The notes under the pieces: generated by a model
The model's database searches: none
The model's input: only the letters and a program-made list of their open reading frames with translations
Told to the model about the DNA's origin: nothing
Assembly (NCBI GenBank): GCA_024734555.1
Contig: JANPWX010000173.1
Span: forward strand, 62,001 to 126,000
Source: Trochalopteron elliotii
Lineage: Eukaryota; Chordata; Aves; Passeriformes; Leiothrichidae
Direction: 5' to 3'
DNA length: 64,000 bases
Translations under genes and position numbers: made by a program
In this document: piece by piece, positions 1 to 12,800 of the stretch
Layout of the letters: every line of letters starts with the position of its first letter
Numbering within the stretch: position 1 is the first letter of the stretch

Positions 1-1503
1 ACAACTGCAAAATATTTTGGCAGTGTTATCATAGAATTTTTCAAGAATATAAGGAGGCATATTATAAACATTCTCTTGCAAGTTAGGAAACCATTAATTA
101 CAGAGGATAATTTATTAACAGTTTTAATCAGTGTTATTGCTGAAGTCTAAGAACTAGCAATAAGAAAATAATAAAATAAAGAGACTATATAAAAGATCAA
201 GTTTAACATTTATTAAGAAATAATACAAGAGCAAATTTCAAAAATCAGTATCCCAAAATCAACCTCAAGATTGTATCTACAATTTACATTTAGAGATTTA
301 CAGTTTAATTGCATTATAATCTACAGTCATATCATTCCGACTTATAGAATATAACCATGGAAAATGTAGTGGCTAACCTTTATAGTGTTCAAATAATTTT
401 TTTTTGATCTATACAGAATTTTAAACTGCAAAAATGGGGTCAAATAAGATCACATCAATCAAGGGAGATATGAACCATGACAAGAGTCACCTAGTAAGAC
501 ACTGAACTTTTTATAAGAAAACAAATTTTATGATTAAATAATGATCAATTACAATACATGCTTTGATCATAAAGTTTCCCCAAAATTTTTGTAAACCAAC
601 AAGATTAATGCATTTAATTTCTAATGGGAAAATTAATTTGGATTAGATATAAAAGCAACAATTCTTGAGGAGTTTCACTGTATCATTATATCTCCCAAGC
701 AGATTTTTCAAGCAGATCCATTTCCATTTAAATTCTCTTTCAGTTTACCAGGAAACTCTGCCTTTATGGAATTACTGTAAAAGATGTAATTATCTCAGAA
801 GCACTAACAATTTCTCCCATATTATTTATTTTTAGTTCTGACAAAAAAAAATCCTAAGTAAACATTACAAACTTTTTCAAAGGTACCACATAAAATCTTT
901 CTTTCTTTTTTTGCATGTCACTATGCCAAGGAAATGAGGAACAAAATACTCTGTTAAAAATGTCAATTTTGGACAGAATTTTCTAAAAGTACGAGGCAGC
1001 AATCACTTCAGGCAGTTGTCAAGAAATGGAAAACATTGGCACCTTCACATAGGAGGAAAATGAGAAGAATGTATCAAGGATTTCTGAATTTAAGATGTCC
1101 CTGAGCATCTGGCAAAAATCTTTCAACCTCTTCCTTCTTCCCTTTGCAAATCACCTGCTTCAAAGTCCTGAAAATTACAATTGGCAGTGTCTAAGTCCTC
1201 TCTACTCCTACAATAAGGATTTCTGGAAGTCCAAAGGCTGTATCAACCACCTCACCTTTGAACCTCCAGGTTTTGGTCAGTCATGATCACAATGTTTTAA
1301 AGATCTCAGTTTTTTTAAGAATTCTTTTTTAAGTGTCCTGAGGATGGAGGAGAAAGCAAATTATGTGCTCAGATACATGCATGTATTTTTTAATTGTCAT
1401 ATTTGTTTCTTTCATAATGATTATAGAGATAGAGGTAATTTTGGGACATAATCAGATCAATATTGAACTACTGCAGTAGCATGACAGGATTTCTGCTACA
1501 AAA
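1..1503. other. Downstream flank, nothing assigned
   Basis: AT-rich DNA with no gene, RNA or named repeat that I can support. The 63-codon frame at 1095-1286 has no supporting signal. Confidence 0.5.
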
Positions 1504-1926
1504 GTGTTATCTTTAAAGCAAATTTTTGAGTATCTCAGACACAGAGACAGTCCTGCAGATGTCCAAGTCAGATATCGTATAACTAATCAAGACTATGAAG
1601 CCAAAAGCCCTGAAGCCATTGCTTTGCCTGTATTGTCAGGAATTCAGGATTTCAGATATTTACCTGACTTGATTAGAACTCTTTATTTGGAAAGTACACA
1701 GGTTCAAGAGTTAGGGGAGATTTATTTTTTTTTTTCTAAAAACCCACAGCAACAACTACTAAACAGAAACTTTGTAAATCCCTTGTATTTGTTATTTTTA
1801 AATAAATCCTTTAGTTGCTTTCAATTTTGTACCATATCAACATCTCTTTATAAACATTTGAAAATCATCATTCTTCATAGACAAATTGATGATTTTATGT
1901 TAGTAATATCGTTACAGTTTTTGTGA
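1504..1926 (+). other. Unassigned open frame with a coding-like first half
   Basis: An open frame of 140 codons starting at GTG. The first 70 or so residues look protein-like, with mixed charged and hydrophobic residues and little low complexity: EYLRHRDSPADVQVRYRI, then EAIALPVLSGIQDFRYLPD and TLYLESTQVQELGE. From about 1722 it turns into T-rich, AT-rich translation (IYFFFS onward) typical of noncoding DNA. There is no ATG start in good context, no clear splice pair, and I do not recognise the family. It may be a fragment of a decayed gene, a processed copy or an old retroelement ORF, or it may be chance. Confidence 0.2.
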
Positions 1927-2333
1927 CAGAAGTCTGTTGACGTCATTGGTTTATACTTCTGAACATCAAGAATTCACATACTAGACTTCTGAGAGTTTTA
2001 AACTTAAACAATCCCCTTTCCCTTGGAAACAAAGAAATACTCAGAAATATATCAGCTTTACTTCTCATAATTTAACAATTTATTTTATGAACATAAAGCC
2101 CTACTTTCTAGACCAAATATTCTGAATGTGATCAGGAGTGCTTAGACTTTTAAGGGTTTTATTTGGTCTTAAGATACACTGGATGGTCCCCATGAGCAGT
2201 GAGCCACATACACAGCCATACTCATGGGTGAAGTATGAGTATTATCGTCTCCGGTATCTTCTAAGATCTCAGGAAAGGATTTCACTTTCTTATGGAAGAT
2301 TTTGCTGGGAGTTTATTCATTTTAGGTAGTAAA

Positions 2334-2406
2334 GGCCTGATCCAAACCCCGATGAAGTCAATGGAAAAAGTCTCCCATTGACTACAATGGGCTCTGGATC
2401 ATGCCC
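2334..2406. repeat. Palindromic MITE-like element, copy 1
   Basis: A 73-bp imperfect palindrome. The left arm GGCCTGATCCAAACCCCGAT pairs with the right arm (reverse complement GGGCATGATCCAGAGCCCAT), and both run into AGTCAATGG. The shape matches the short, almost fully palindromic DNA-transposon remnants (type TGATCC...AGTCAATGG...) common in archosaur and turtle genomes. A related copy lies at 6780-6842. Confidence 0.7.
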
Positions 2407-2554
2407 TAAGTCCATTCTCTTCATTAATCCAGGATTTTAATAGGATGTGTTTCCAGTAGCATGTAGTACCTAAGATCCCGGCAATTTCAGCTGAGCAAGT
2501 TCACTTTAGATTATCATTCCATTTGGAATATGAAGTCAAAGTCTTTTTCAGTGA

Positions 2555-2785
2555 CAAGAAAACTTTAAATGGGGCCATTTTCAGTTTGTGGTTATAGTCA
2601 ATCCCGGCAATTCAGTGAAAATTCTTGGGCATCCTAATGAGGAAACAGCAAGAGCAAATGGAGCCAAAGAAATTCATGTTGATCAGGGCACACTTCAGAA
2701 ATACAGTGTAGACTCTGATTTGACCAGTGAATAGATGCATGTTGATGCTTTTGGAGAGATCAGTGTAGAGCCTGACTACAAAGGA
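2555..2785 (+). pseudogene. Possible decayed coding remnant with in-frame TAG
   Basis: From CAA at 2555 there are 59 open codons including FVVIVNPGNSVKILGHPNEE, ARANGAKEIHVDQGTLQKYS and VDSDLTSE. A TAG follows at 2732-2734, then 17 more codons (MHVDAFGEISVEPDYKG) before TAA at 2786. The composition is protein-like on both sides of the TAG, and a TTTTCAG precedes the better part at about 2567-2573, which could once have been an acceptor. I do not recognise the family. It could be a broken exon, a fragment of an old retrocopy, or chance. Confidence 0.25.
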
Positions 2786-2799
2786 TAAATTAAAAGATT

Positions 2800-5600
2800 A
2801 TAGCACACTTAAATATATAAGGTTTTGCTGTACTTCTTTTTAAATTAATAGTTAAGGAGAGAGATGGAATTTTTCAAAGCTTTTTCTCAGTTTGCACATC
2901 AAAGCAAACCATCAGTTCACAAATAATGGAAAGTGACAGAAAGATACTACAAATAGCAATAATGCCCTTAAGTTCTCTCAACTTGCAGATGCGAATTGTG
3001 AATGTTATATTAATACAAACTTTGACAGACAGACAGTAAGTGGATAAACAATAATACAGTTATTAAATCAGATATAAAATATATCTGTATTAGGATCAGT
3101 TTTATATAAAATAAAAATCTGAAACAAACAGAGTTTGTTATATTGCTGTTTAAAATTTTCATTTCTGATAAAGTAATATATAGACCAGTCATTCCAAAAG
3201 ATCTCCAGTGCTATTCACTACACATATTGCATTACCTTGCCATTAGGATTATTTATTATTTTACCTTGATTATTCATACTGACAGGAATGGCTCAAAAGT
3301 TGAAGCATGTTTTTAACCCAATTACTAATTTTTCTACTAAAAATATCCTCCAAGTAGCCGTGTACCTTATGATAAGGATATTTCTAAAGTGATATTGTTG
3401 GACTTAAAAAAATCCATGGAAATTTGCCATAATTTCAATAGTATTTGCTATTAAAATATCAGGACATTCACTGATCTATAAATGCTTGCAAACATGCCAC
3501 CATCCTCCCACTAAGCCAGTGAAACACATAAAAGTTTTGCGCTTTCAGTTTTACTTCTTTTTTTCAGAGAAAGTTCTGCAATGCTATTGGACCACTCACA
3601 TTTAGTTTAAGCAATTAAGAAGCCTGCTGACAACTCTTATACTCATTAATTTTAGAGATAAAGGAAGGAGATCTTAAATCTTCGCATCAAAATACAGCAG
3701 TTTTCCAGAGGAATAGGATTATTTTACATATATATAAATAAGAACTTGCTCATCCAAGGACTCTCCCAAAATACAGAAAAACCTCATGTTTGAATCCATG
3801 GTATGCATCATCATGCACTCATAAATTTCTCTCCAAAGTATCTGAATATTATAATAAAATGATGTAGTTTGTGTCTCTTTCTTTGTCTTGATGAGTTAAA
3901 AAGATGTCACCTGATTTCTGTAAACATGTAATTTTTCAAATCTTGACAGTTTCTGTCAAAGGAAGATTTGCTTGCAATACAAGATAACTTTAATGACATC
4001 TGAAGCCGATATAGTCATGACCAACAACAAGGAACACCTGATTTGAGTCTGACATGTATTCCTTTCTCTCTTCCATCTGAAAATTCTGGCCAGATACACT
4101 AGCTTAGAATAAAGTATTTAGTAGCACAAAACAACCCCAACTGCAACTCTGTTGAACAAATCCAAGGACTGTTTTCAGTTTAACTCAGTATCTTTTTTCC
4201 ATCCCTTCATTCTTGTTGAAATTCATTTTATTCAACATTGCTTCATTCAAGTCATGATCTGAAAAACAAAATGGAAGCATCCTACCACCTGGATCAGGTG
4301 AAAAAAGGAGAAAATTAATGCAGTTTAAATGTTGTTGTCTGGAGCTAATATAGAAAAAAATAGTTTCCCATATATTTGTTTAAATAAAAGGCATTAATTT
4401 CCTTTCATGTGGTTTTCAATTTATCTATTTATCACTTTCAGATGAAAGGTATGGCTACAATCAGCAAGATCAATAGACATCAAACTCTTTAAGCAAGGTT
4501 TAGCAACTGCTTCCTTGACACTTGGCTTGGCTACTAAATACTTGACACTATATATCTTGGCTACTAAAATTAGCCTGTTCCATTGGATTATTAATAATAT
4601 CTTGATCTGTGGTTCCCATCTGATTTAACTAAACAAATATTACATTCCTGCCCCAAGAGTCCTACAGTGACATTGGCAAGATTTCAAACCCTGGAAGCTG
4701 TCCAGGATGTACAGTGGATAGAAAAGACTGTACATTGATTTTCAGACAAAAGAAAAAATATTAAAGGTGAAATGCTTTACTGGAGAGGTCTTCATAGCAA
4801 AAGGCTGAATTGAGAAAAATTCTTTCTTGCCCTTACTACATTTAGAGGAAGGAACTTAAAATATGCAGTAAAACACTCAAGAACCCTCATCAGAGGGAAA
4901 AATTAATGACGTGGTAGCATCCAATATATTATTTAAGCTAGTGTTAAAGTCAACAATTAGGCAAAGTTATTCAGACATCAAATAGGTTGTTTTCAGCAGT
5001 TTTAAGTCTTTCAATATACATGAAACAGACATTTCAGATCAGTCTATAATATTCCTTAGAGACCTAGATAAATCAATAAACAAGGCCATAATGAATTTGC
5101 AAGACAGTTTTGTCATTAGAAAACCTTGTAAGTAGCCAATAGTTTAATTCTTACAAGGAGTGTGAGTTGCTCTCTGGCATCTAACACCCTACACTCTGTA
5201 ATTTAGGTTTTAAAATAAAAAAAAAAGTAGACTTAATTACACAATTAGAAATAATGTTTTACCGACAATAGATTGGGTGGGATCTTACTTTCTCCCCTTC
5301 CATCCCCCTGCTGTTACTAAATTTCAGATGCTCTTGAAAGGCCTTCAATTACCACCTTATATACACCAATATGCTGTGTGTACTTGCACAGAAAAGCAGA
5401 CACCAGCATAGTTTTGGCCTTCAACATAAGGCCCAAATAAATAACTGTAGTGCAAAACCTTTGCTTAGACCAAAGCTACAAATTTCAAATATTTGTCTGA
5501 ATGGATGGTAATATACCTTTGTCCAGGAATTAGCCAGGCAGTGCTACTGGTACATACACTGCCACTCAACAAGTACAGGGTCAGCAGAACAGATCTGAAG
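2800..5600. other. Downstream flank, nothing assigned
   Basis: AT-rich sequence without coding-like frames longer than 60 codons apart from chance cases. No named repeat seen. Confidence 0.5.
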
Positions 5601-5618
5601 GAAAATCAAGCCAGAGAC

Positions 5619-5967
5619 ACACAGAATCATAAATATTGTAAGAGACTTTCAAATCATCTAGTCCAGCCATCAGCCTCACATCACCATAATCAATCACCCC
5701 CTAACCATATCCCTGAGTGATTACCTGGACACAAAATCTTGAACAGTGGCAGAAAGGGTGACTCCACAACCCCCCTGGTCAATTATTTCAACAATTAACC
5801 ATCATTCTCAGCGATAAACATTTTTCTAACATCTAATTCGAACCTTCCCTGGTACAACTTAAGGTCATTTCTTCACATTCTTTTAACTAACATATGAGAG
5901 AAGTGACTGACTCCCACCTCACAACAACCTCCTTTCAGGTAATTTTAGAGAGCAATGAGGTCCCCCC
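5619..5967 (-). mobile_element. CR1 LINE, 3' fragment
   Basis: The plus strand reads as the reverse complement of an avian CR1 3' end. It starts near the tail (ACAGAATCAT, then CATCTAGTCCAGCC), passes through GGTGACTCCACAACCCCCCTGG and ends at AGAGAGCAATGAGGTC. About 350 bp remain, truncated at the element's 5' side as is usual for CR1. It is well diverged, with no open frame, so it is old. A pyrimidine-rich stretch follows directly at 5964-6005. Confidence 0.88.
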
Positions 5968-6779
5968 TCCCCCTCCTCATTCCCTTTCTCTTTCCCTTCT
6001 TCTCTCCACCACTGAAATAGCTTCCTTCTTTGTGTAAGAACATACCAACATTCAAAAATGTTTTAGAGGTGTTGCTTTGCCCACATCTCCTGCTTCAAGC
6101 TCTTATCTGAATCTTTAGTCCCTGATACCACATTCCTTTTACCTGTATTGTCAGGCACAGCAACCAATGACACAAATGGATCAAAAGGCCTTATTTTCAG
6201 TTGTGCCTGATGTAAGCACTGAACAGATTTAAAAAGAATGAATGGATATAAATGTAATGAGGCTTCAGAAATTAATCCAACTATCAGTAATAATAATCTT
6301 GTTTTCACAATGGACATTTTGTTAAATATAAAGGAGGTTTATTTTCTCTGGAGAGTCTGATGAACTAGAATTCTTAATAATGAAATACATTCTTTTCCTT
6401 TTTTCTTTTTTAAATTAAAAGATGAGAGAAAGAGTGTATGTTTACTCTCATACCCTTTATTCATCATCTCATTTCACAACTCATCCTCAAGCAAGCACAT
6501 TTGGTAGATTAGGCTTCCACTAGAAAAAAAAAAAAGAGTTCCTGTTTTTTTTCTCTTTAGAAGCCATCAAAACTAAAGCATATCCTGGAAAGTTTTAAAA
6601 TAAAACAGCCTCCGTTAACCTACACACAAAGGAACTCTTAATTAAAAATTATGGAAGGACAGAAGAAAAAGCAATAACACAATATCAAAGAACACGTGGA
6701 CGAGAAGGAAGCGTTCGCCCTGAGATATGTAATATTTTAATTGGTTATCTGGAAGAAATAAGAAACTGCATGTTATGAG

Positions 6780-6842
6780 TCTGATTCTAACCTTATTAAA
6801 GTCAGTGGCAAAAAGCCCAGTGAGATCAATGGGGCCAAGATG
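6780..6842. repeat. Palindromic MITE-like element, copy 2 (diverged)
   Basis: The left arm TCTGATTCTAACCTTATTAA and following AGTCAGTGG match the left arm of the 2334-2406 element. The right arm AGATCAATGGGGCCAAGAT is its rough reverse complement (about 70 percent pairing by eye). More decayed than copy 1. Confidence 0.55.
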
Positions 6843-6849
6843 AAGCTCT

Positions 6850-9800
6850 AATTGAATTAGAAACTGACTTCAGATAAAATATGTTACCTTCTTCCCCTCA
6901 TCTTCCCATTTTAGCAAAAAGAAATAAGAAAGATTTATTGAAATTCGTCACAGAGCCAGTCAATTGAGTTTGTTTTGACCTGGATCAAAAGAAATAAGTA
7001 TTCGTGAAGAGAGTAGTTTTGACTATGAATTAATTTAAATAACAATACTGGACACTCAGCTTTCCACTAGAAGCTGACTGTTCTACTGAAGTGTTTAAAA
7101 CCTGTCCTGCACTAAAACCTGAGGTGTCTAAACACCTTGGAGACAAGGTAGCTCTATTTAAACACAAAAAATGCTGAACTTTTACCTAAAAAATAAGTGA
7201 AAATGAAAAATTAGTTGACAGGAACAGACCCTTGTCTTTATAATCCCCTCTGCCAGTCAGAATTTGCTGTAAGCTCAGGTAAGTGTAAGTTCCATAAGGA
7301 GGGGCTGACAAATGAAAACTTGTCTCCCTTTTACTGTTTGCAAGATGAATTATGAGTTGTTACTGGTAAAAACAGCAGCAATAATTAGGAGTTAGGGAAA
7401 AGGACATTAGGAAAAGACCTCAGTTCCCTTTTCCAACACTCCCTCAGAGTCTTTTTTCTCCAGCTGCTCCTGGTTACTGCCACCCCCATGACCTTGGTCA
7501 TCTGTGACTGTGACTGCGCTGAGAGGAAGGGAGGCTGCTGTGTAAGGCATATGTTGTGAAGCATCTTTTCTTCTGTAGGGATTTTCTTCCAGCCCTCAGA
7601 AGTAGGAGTTTCCAGATTCTACTGGAATAGAATTGAAACCTGGAAAGACAGAAGCAATATCAGGGATTGCCTTCAACTGGAAGGTTTCAGATACTGTTAC
7701 ATGAAGCTGTGAATTCAGCTTAATGGAAACAATTCTAAAACTAATTGCCTGCAAGTGCAATGCTCTAGTTGTTCTTGCTCTGTTAAATTACTCATGTGAG
7801 AATTATTCCTTCTCTTTTTAAAGGCAAACCTTCACTAGATTAATAGGGAAAGTGAAAGAAGAAGAGTAAAAAGGATTCCAATTCCTTGGCCCACTGGTTA
7901 GAGGCCATTTTCTTTCATGTGGCAGGCCAAGCTTGAAACCTCCCAATCAGTTTCAGAGTTTCATGAGAACTAATGCAGATGAGCAATCACCTACTAATAA
8001 ATTTTAAAAAAATGTCAGACAGCCTTAACCTGCCTCTCATGTTTTTTTTTGATGACAGCAAAAGAAGCACTTTTACAGAAGCAGGACTTTATTTACAGTA
8101 CTTTGGTTTCTGATGGGTTAAGGAGTCTAAAAAAACAACTTTTGAAGTTTTTCAGATGAGGCTGTTTCCTTCCTGACTCTCCCTGCAGTGACACAGGCTT
8201 GGGGAAATGCCAAGTACCCATCTTCCCTTTGGATTCTGTTGTGCTTAAGCCAGAAAAGGTTCAACCATCCAAGACTTCAACCAAGATTCAGGTTTGACAC
8301 ATTACACACCTTTGACTAACAGCTTTTAACATTCATGAAGGGAGATTTAAAGACACAGAAACCATTAATAAAGTACAAATAAAGTTAGGGTGGGGTTTCC
8401 TTAGTCTCGAGCTGGTTGAACAGATATTTCCTAAGCATTGTGACATTTTAGCAGCATCTTTTTCCCCCAGAATAGAACACTACCAGCATCTTCAGAAAGT
8501 GAACTGATAAATCTTTTCAATATATGTTCATCACCATATAAACTGAAATACTTTTTGTAATGCCAAGCATAAAATATTCTGGAAACAGATGAAAGCCTTC
8601 TTTTGTATTGCTCTGTTCAATTTCTTTGTGTAATATCAGTCCAAATACTTGCAGCATTAGCTTGGGCACATTTGCAGTTTTCAACAAGCTGATGACTGCT
8701 TATTGCTGTCTGGGGACATACAAGCTCCTGTGTTCATAACAAAGTATCCATGTACCTGGGAGATATGCATACTAAGTGATGGAAAGCATGCCACATTAGA
8801 AAATCGATGCATATGTCACCTTATGCACCACATACAGACCACATAGTCTGTATTAAACTTCACAATATGTATGTTTTGGAGTGGGGAGAGATTCATGACT
8901 TCTTTCAAATGAGCTTTCTGCGGATTTTTTAATCTAGAATGCATTTCCTGCTAAAACCAACAAAGGCAAAATGCTGTAATATTCTCACTTCATGTTTATT
9001 GGATTTATGAATTTTATGAAACTTCAATAACAGTGTTGGGGAAGGCTTGCATAAGCATCATCCTTACACGTTGTGATTGAAAGCCTGTATCAGCACAGAA
9101 TTCTCCCGAAATAATACATTACCCAAGCAGTAGATGTAGAGATAAGCATTACTATTACCATGAAAGAAAAAAATCTGGTTTATGCTTTTGTTCTCCCTTT
9201 TTCCTTCACAATGTTTGCTATTATTATTGAAATCAGCATATGAAAAAAGACAAAGGAAAGCTCCTTAGAGGTGACTCTGTACTGCTTTTTTTCAAAGGTC
9301 CTTTTCTAGGGTTCTGTGGATCGTGTCCTTGAATGTGGCATTATAATATATCATTGTATTTTGCCCTGTTATTCAAAAAATGCTCTATGATTACAATTTT
9401 GACTAGATGCCATAACTATGCAATGTTTTGCTAGTCTCAACAGGAGTTCCATATTGTAGCTATTATATGTAGTTTCTATATGATCTATATATGATCTGTA
9501 TATGATCTATAAAATAAGTAAAGTAGTGGAAATTGTTGGAACTGTCTTTCTAACACCTTTAAAAAGCATTTAGGAACACAGAGAGTCCATAAATCTTAGA
9601 AGTAGATGAAGACAACTTAACTAAAGTGTTAGCAGACAATGCCTGATACAGGTCTAAAAGTAATCTCCATAAAATCATTAGAGGATTTGCAAATTATCCA
9701 AAAGGAACAGAAGTGGCTCCACCCCATTTTATCCTATACATTAATTTTAGGAACAAGTGTACAATTATTTATTTACTTACCGCTGTTGGTGTTTTGCATG

Positions 9801-12800
9801 ATTTCCTTATCATCCTCCTTTGATTTCCACTTTCTCTTGAATATGTTTTGAAATTGAAGACAAGGCCTCTTTTCACACAGTAGAAATACAACCTGGTGAA
9901 TTGAAATGTTAGGGTTTTTTTTCCACCTGGCAGTAGAAGGCACCACGTGGCTCTAGTACTCAGATTGTTCTTCTCCTTGAGAAAATGCAGTAGTAATCTT
10001 CAGATGAAAAGCTTTTCTTCTTTCTTCTGATACAGCTGGTATTCAGCACTGACAAAAGTCAGCTTCAAACTGGATAGAAGATCCTGAGAGGCTGGAGAGC
10101 TTTCAAATGTTAATAAATGTCAAGGGGTGAGGTAAGATAACAAAATTTAAATTTTCAGAACGTCATGCTCAAGCTAAATGTCACTTGAGCCATGGCATAA
10201 AATAAGAAACATTTGATAGGTGTTTATCAGTGAATAGGTTTCACAAATGCTAAAGAAAATCCAGACAGAGTAATAAAATGTATTTTAAATTAAATTAGCT
10301 AATCTCTAATTTCTACTTTGATTGGTAAAATTTAAAGAAAAATAAAACCAATGCAGATATATAGTTAAGGGTTAACTGAATCAAATTTTTCATCACCCAC
10401 TAACTTCTGTTATTATCATCGTAGTTGGAGGTGGGTTTTGCAGTCCTAACAAAAATGACAAGATGTCTGTCACAAAGAGCCTTCTGAATTATCAGTTCAT
10501 TTAGTATCACCAGCAAGAGAGGGTGCTGAGCCTTAGAGGGTGGATGACAAGATTCTGATTCCGGAACACTAAGAGATAAACTTCCAATTTACTTAATTGG
10601 CTATTATGCCCTTGGTATACCACAGGTATAAATCACATGCCTTGCAGTAAGGAAACCAAAAGGACTAAAATTTTGCAGTATTTCAAGGTGTATTTACCAG
10701 GTTCAGAATCACACACCATACTTCTAAACACTTTCACTGCCATGATCTACTTCTGTTCCTTCTGCGTTTTATACCTCCCATTTAAATGGATTGTTCATCA
10801 CTATGCACAGATTCTATAGAAAGGAGCCTGTGAAAAATCTCTTTGATTAATTCTGAGACAGAAGAAGTAGTCATTTTCTCAAAGCATTAAAAAAGTTTCT
10901 AAATGTTCCCCTTTCTTTTCTCCGTATATTCCAAACAGATGTGTGCTTAAAACTTCCTGTTATATAAAAGTTTATGTCCCTGTTAAGATTTCCATAGAAG
11001 CTTGTGCCTGTTGAGAATTCTCTTTTGATCAAATCCAGTTGAATAATAAAATCTTAGAGAACTAAAATCATGCAGAGCTTCTAGAGCAATTTCCTATTTT
11101 TATTTGTACACATCTCTAATTTAATAATTTTCTAGCAGGACTTGTGATCCAGCTAAACTCTAACGATATTTGATAGACTTTTTATAAAGCTGTATACCAT
11201 ATGCCAGCACAAGAAATATTTTTTTCTTTTTGAGTCCCCATAAGCTACTGAATTGCAAAAGAGATGCTAATCTGATAGACATATAAATACTACAAAGTTT
11301 ACATCACAAAAGGGAGGAGTAAAATTAAGAATTCTAGCTGAATTAAAAGAAAAAATATTGCACATCTGAACACTGTAGCATATTTAATAAAAATGTCACA
11401 TAAACTTTGTTGCCTCCTGCTATGAACTCTAAGTTTTCCATGCTAACATCACGCTCTTTTTCAATCATCAAAGAGACGGCAATATTAACAAATGGCGATG
11501 CCATGTTGACATTTAAAAAATGTAACATTTAAATTATTTCTAGTTAGATAATATTTGCCTAGATTGGTGTAGACTTTCTACCAAGACACCAAAAGCTAAC
11601 AAGATACTTTATGTCACTAAAGTTATTCTCAAATGACAGCACAAATCTCTGGGCCTGGATCTTGGCCATGCAACTTAGATAACAGTTGAAGAAATTCTTC
11701 CTGCAGGCAGAGCTGTAATGTACTGTTTCATTACTAAAGTGGTGCCAGATATGCTCAGAATATCAAACAAAATCACCCCATGGGTGTTTTCTGCACCAAA
11801 ACTAGTCAGTAGAATGTGGGAGTGAAAATGTTGGAAAGGAATTAAAAATGTCTTCCATTTGGCAAGGAAAACTCAAAATGCAGAGATTTGTCTCTGAAAA
11901 AAAAAGACAGTAATTCTTTCTGACCAGCAAAATCAGTTTGGTTTAAAATAAAAGATATCAGCACCTTACAGATTTTTAAATGTTAAATTTTTAATTGTAA
12001 ATTGATATACACATATAAAATCACTCATATTCCTCAGCTGAATTTTCTCTTATGATAATACGAAATTTATTTTAAAAAATAAAGGCTAGGATTGTATAGT
12101 AACCAAGGGTTCAACTGTAACTTCTGAAAATATTTTTGTTGCTTTGATCATTGGGAAAATATGCTCACTTTAGATTTCTGGTGTTCTCTTTCATTGTTTT
12201 ACTTCTTTTTTCAAACTTACAAGGATCACCTAAGCATAAAGCATTAATTTTGATGCTGATTCTGATTTTTAAAAATCACTGATTTTTAAAAAAGAGGAAG
12301 AGTAGATGACTTGTGTTGAAAACTCGTCTAGCACTAAGAAATGGAAATGAAGCTCTTTTTCCCCAGTATAAATCATATTTTTGGCTTCACTAAGGATTGC
12401 AAAAGTCATTCACTTTCAACATACTGATTTTTCTTAACTAAAACTTTCACTGAACTCAGAAAAAAGCAAGAGCTAGAAGGAGGATGTGACTAAAGCATGA
12501 ATCAGGCACTGCAGTTTCACAAGTAAAATCTCAGATGGAAGGTGTTTTCATTTAGTGATGCGGTTGATCCAGCTGAATGGTTCATTTAACCAGATACAGT
12601 AATCTAGCATCTGGGCAAAAAAAAGCACCTATATTTTCACAATAGCTGCAGCAAGCACCACAGGTATTTTCACATCCAACTAAATGAAATACCAAGGAAT
12701 TGCTCTCCCGTAAAGCCATCGTTTTTTTTAAAGTAGCTGAGTGTGTTTATTATGTACCTTTCTGGAGCTGAGGATTGGCTAAAGAATGGAAAACTGAAAA

